Source: Lachnospiraceae bacterium (GTDB lineage: Bacteria; Bacillota; Clostridia; Lachnospirales; Lachnospiraceae). From it: DNA of 32,583 nucleotides. Below, one piece after another: positions 32,368 to 32,583 of the stretch; the first letter of the stretch is position 1; every line of letters starts with the position of its first letter. The stretch is taken from contig JAFRSD010000033.1 in NCBI GenBank assembly GCA_017427775.1, forward strand, positions 1-32,583, read 5' to 3'. The position numbers and the translations under genes are program-made. Under the pieces are notes generated by a model. The model saw only the letters and a program-made list of their open reading frames with translations. It had not been told where the DNA came from and made no database searches.

Positions 32368-32583
32368 TGTACCCAGAATCCTGGACACATTATCTATGAT
32401 CAACCGAAACACATGGATGCTTCCCTGTATCTTGCAGGGGGCATCCATTTTGTTTTCGCCTGGATCCGCTCGTTATTGTAGTAATCTATGTATTCTTTCA
32501 GGGAGTTTGCAAAGGCTTCGAATGTCGGATACTCCTTCTCGCAGCCGTAATACAGTTCGTTCTTTAACCGTCCGAAGAACGTC
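32368..32583 (-). mobile_element. IS3-family insertion sequence, right end (partial)
   Basis: The element begins with a probable terminal repeat TGTACCCAGAATCCTGGACA (32368-32387), which starts with TG as IS3-family ends do. It continues with the transposase 3' end and runs out of the window, so the other end and any target duplication cannot be checked. Confidence 0.65.
32400..32583 (-). CDS. IS3-family transposase (OrfB), C-terminal part
   Basis: The window holds the last 60 codons. The translation begins TFFGRLKNELYYG and continues with YIDYYNNERIQAKTKWMPPARYR, the characteristic C-terminus of IS3-family (IS150-type) DDE transposases. The catalytic Glu is expected just before the first visible residue, outside the window. 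The gene is read on the minus strand toward the flavodoxin gene. Whether it is intact cannot be seen. Confidence 0.9.
   Translation of the reverse strand, partial: TFFGRLKNELYYGCEKEYPTFEAFANSLKEYIDYYNNERIQAKTKWMPPARYREASMCFG

Overview
The window is about 32.6 kb of a mid-GC genome whose gene content points to an anaerobic member of the Clostridia, most likely Lachnospiraceae. Supporting features are rubrerythrin, the GlgC/GlgD pair, DnaD- and DnaC/DnaI-type helicase-loading proteins, a QueT transporter behind a preQ1-like leader, an ECF sigma factor coupled to a DUF4179-like anti-sigma protein, and consistent GGAGG ribosome binding sites with TTGACA/TATAAT-type promoters. The family assignment is inferred from gene content, not from a database search.

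Layout. 1-455: 3' end of a 23S rRNA gene, tRNA-Asn and tRNA-Cys, with no 5S rRNA behind the 23S. 500-5640: a lipoprotein of unknown function, rubrerythrin, a nucleoid-associated-protein-like gene, and a secreted membrane-anchored protein. 5674-9129 (minus strand): an operon of dnaD-like, dnaC/dnaI-like and prs genes, with a clear promoter and, upstream of it, a group of DnaA-box sequences. 9419-13410: murC (minus) diverges from glgC-glgD (plus). 13432-15235 (minus): ECF sigma factor and its probable anti-sigma partner. 15396-17677: asnS and an orphan metal-type ABC permease. 17674-21034 (minus): queT, a metallophosphoesterase, and a protein joining a ParB-like module to a BMP substrate-binding domain with no visible signal peptide. 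This stretch is rich in RNA-structure signals and palindromic repeats. 21285-25029: a degenerate M1-peptidase lipoprotein, then a short leader peptide with an attenuator-like terminator upstream of a 38-codon ORF, a GNAT gene and a phosphodiesterase. 25194-32340: a tightly packed plus-strand run of an amino-acid permease, two B12-type radical SAM proteins, a GNAT-like protein, a prolyl-tRNA editing protein, a NUDIX-GrpB fusion and a flavodoxin-type reductase. 32368-end: the 3' end of an IS3-family insertion sequence.

The most interesting candidates are: the leader-peptide/terminator unit at 22962-23180, which has mutually exclusive pairings; the translationally coupled radical SAM/radical SAM/GNAT genes at 26357-30125; the cluster of DnaA-box sequences upstream of the dnaD-dnaC-prs operon; the preQ1-like leader of queT, whose ribosome binding site is separated from the start codon by a hairpin; and the apparently cytoplasmic ParB-like/BMP protein. 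Most other genes are ordinary housekeeping genes. No CRISPR array, prophage or complete mobile element was seen.
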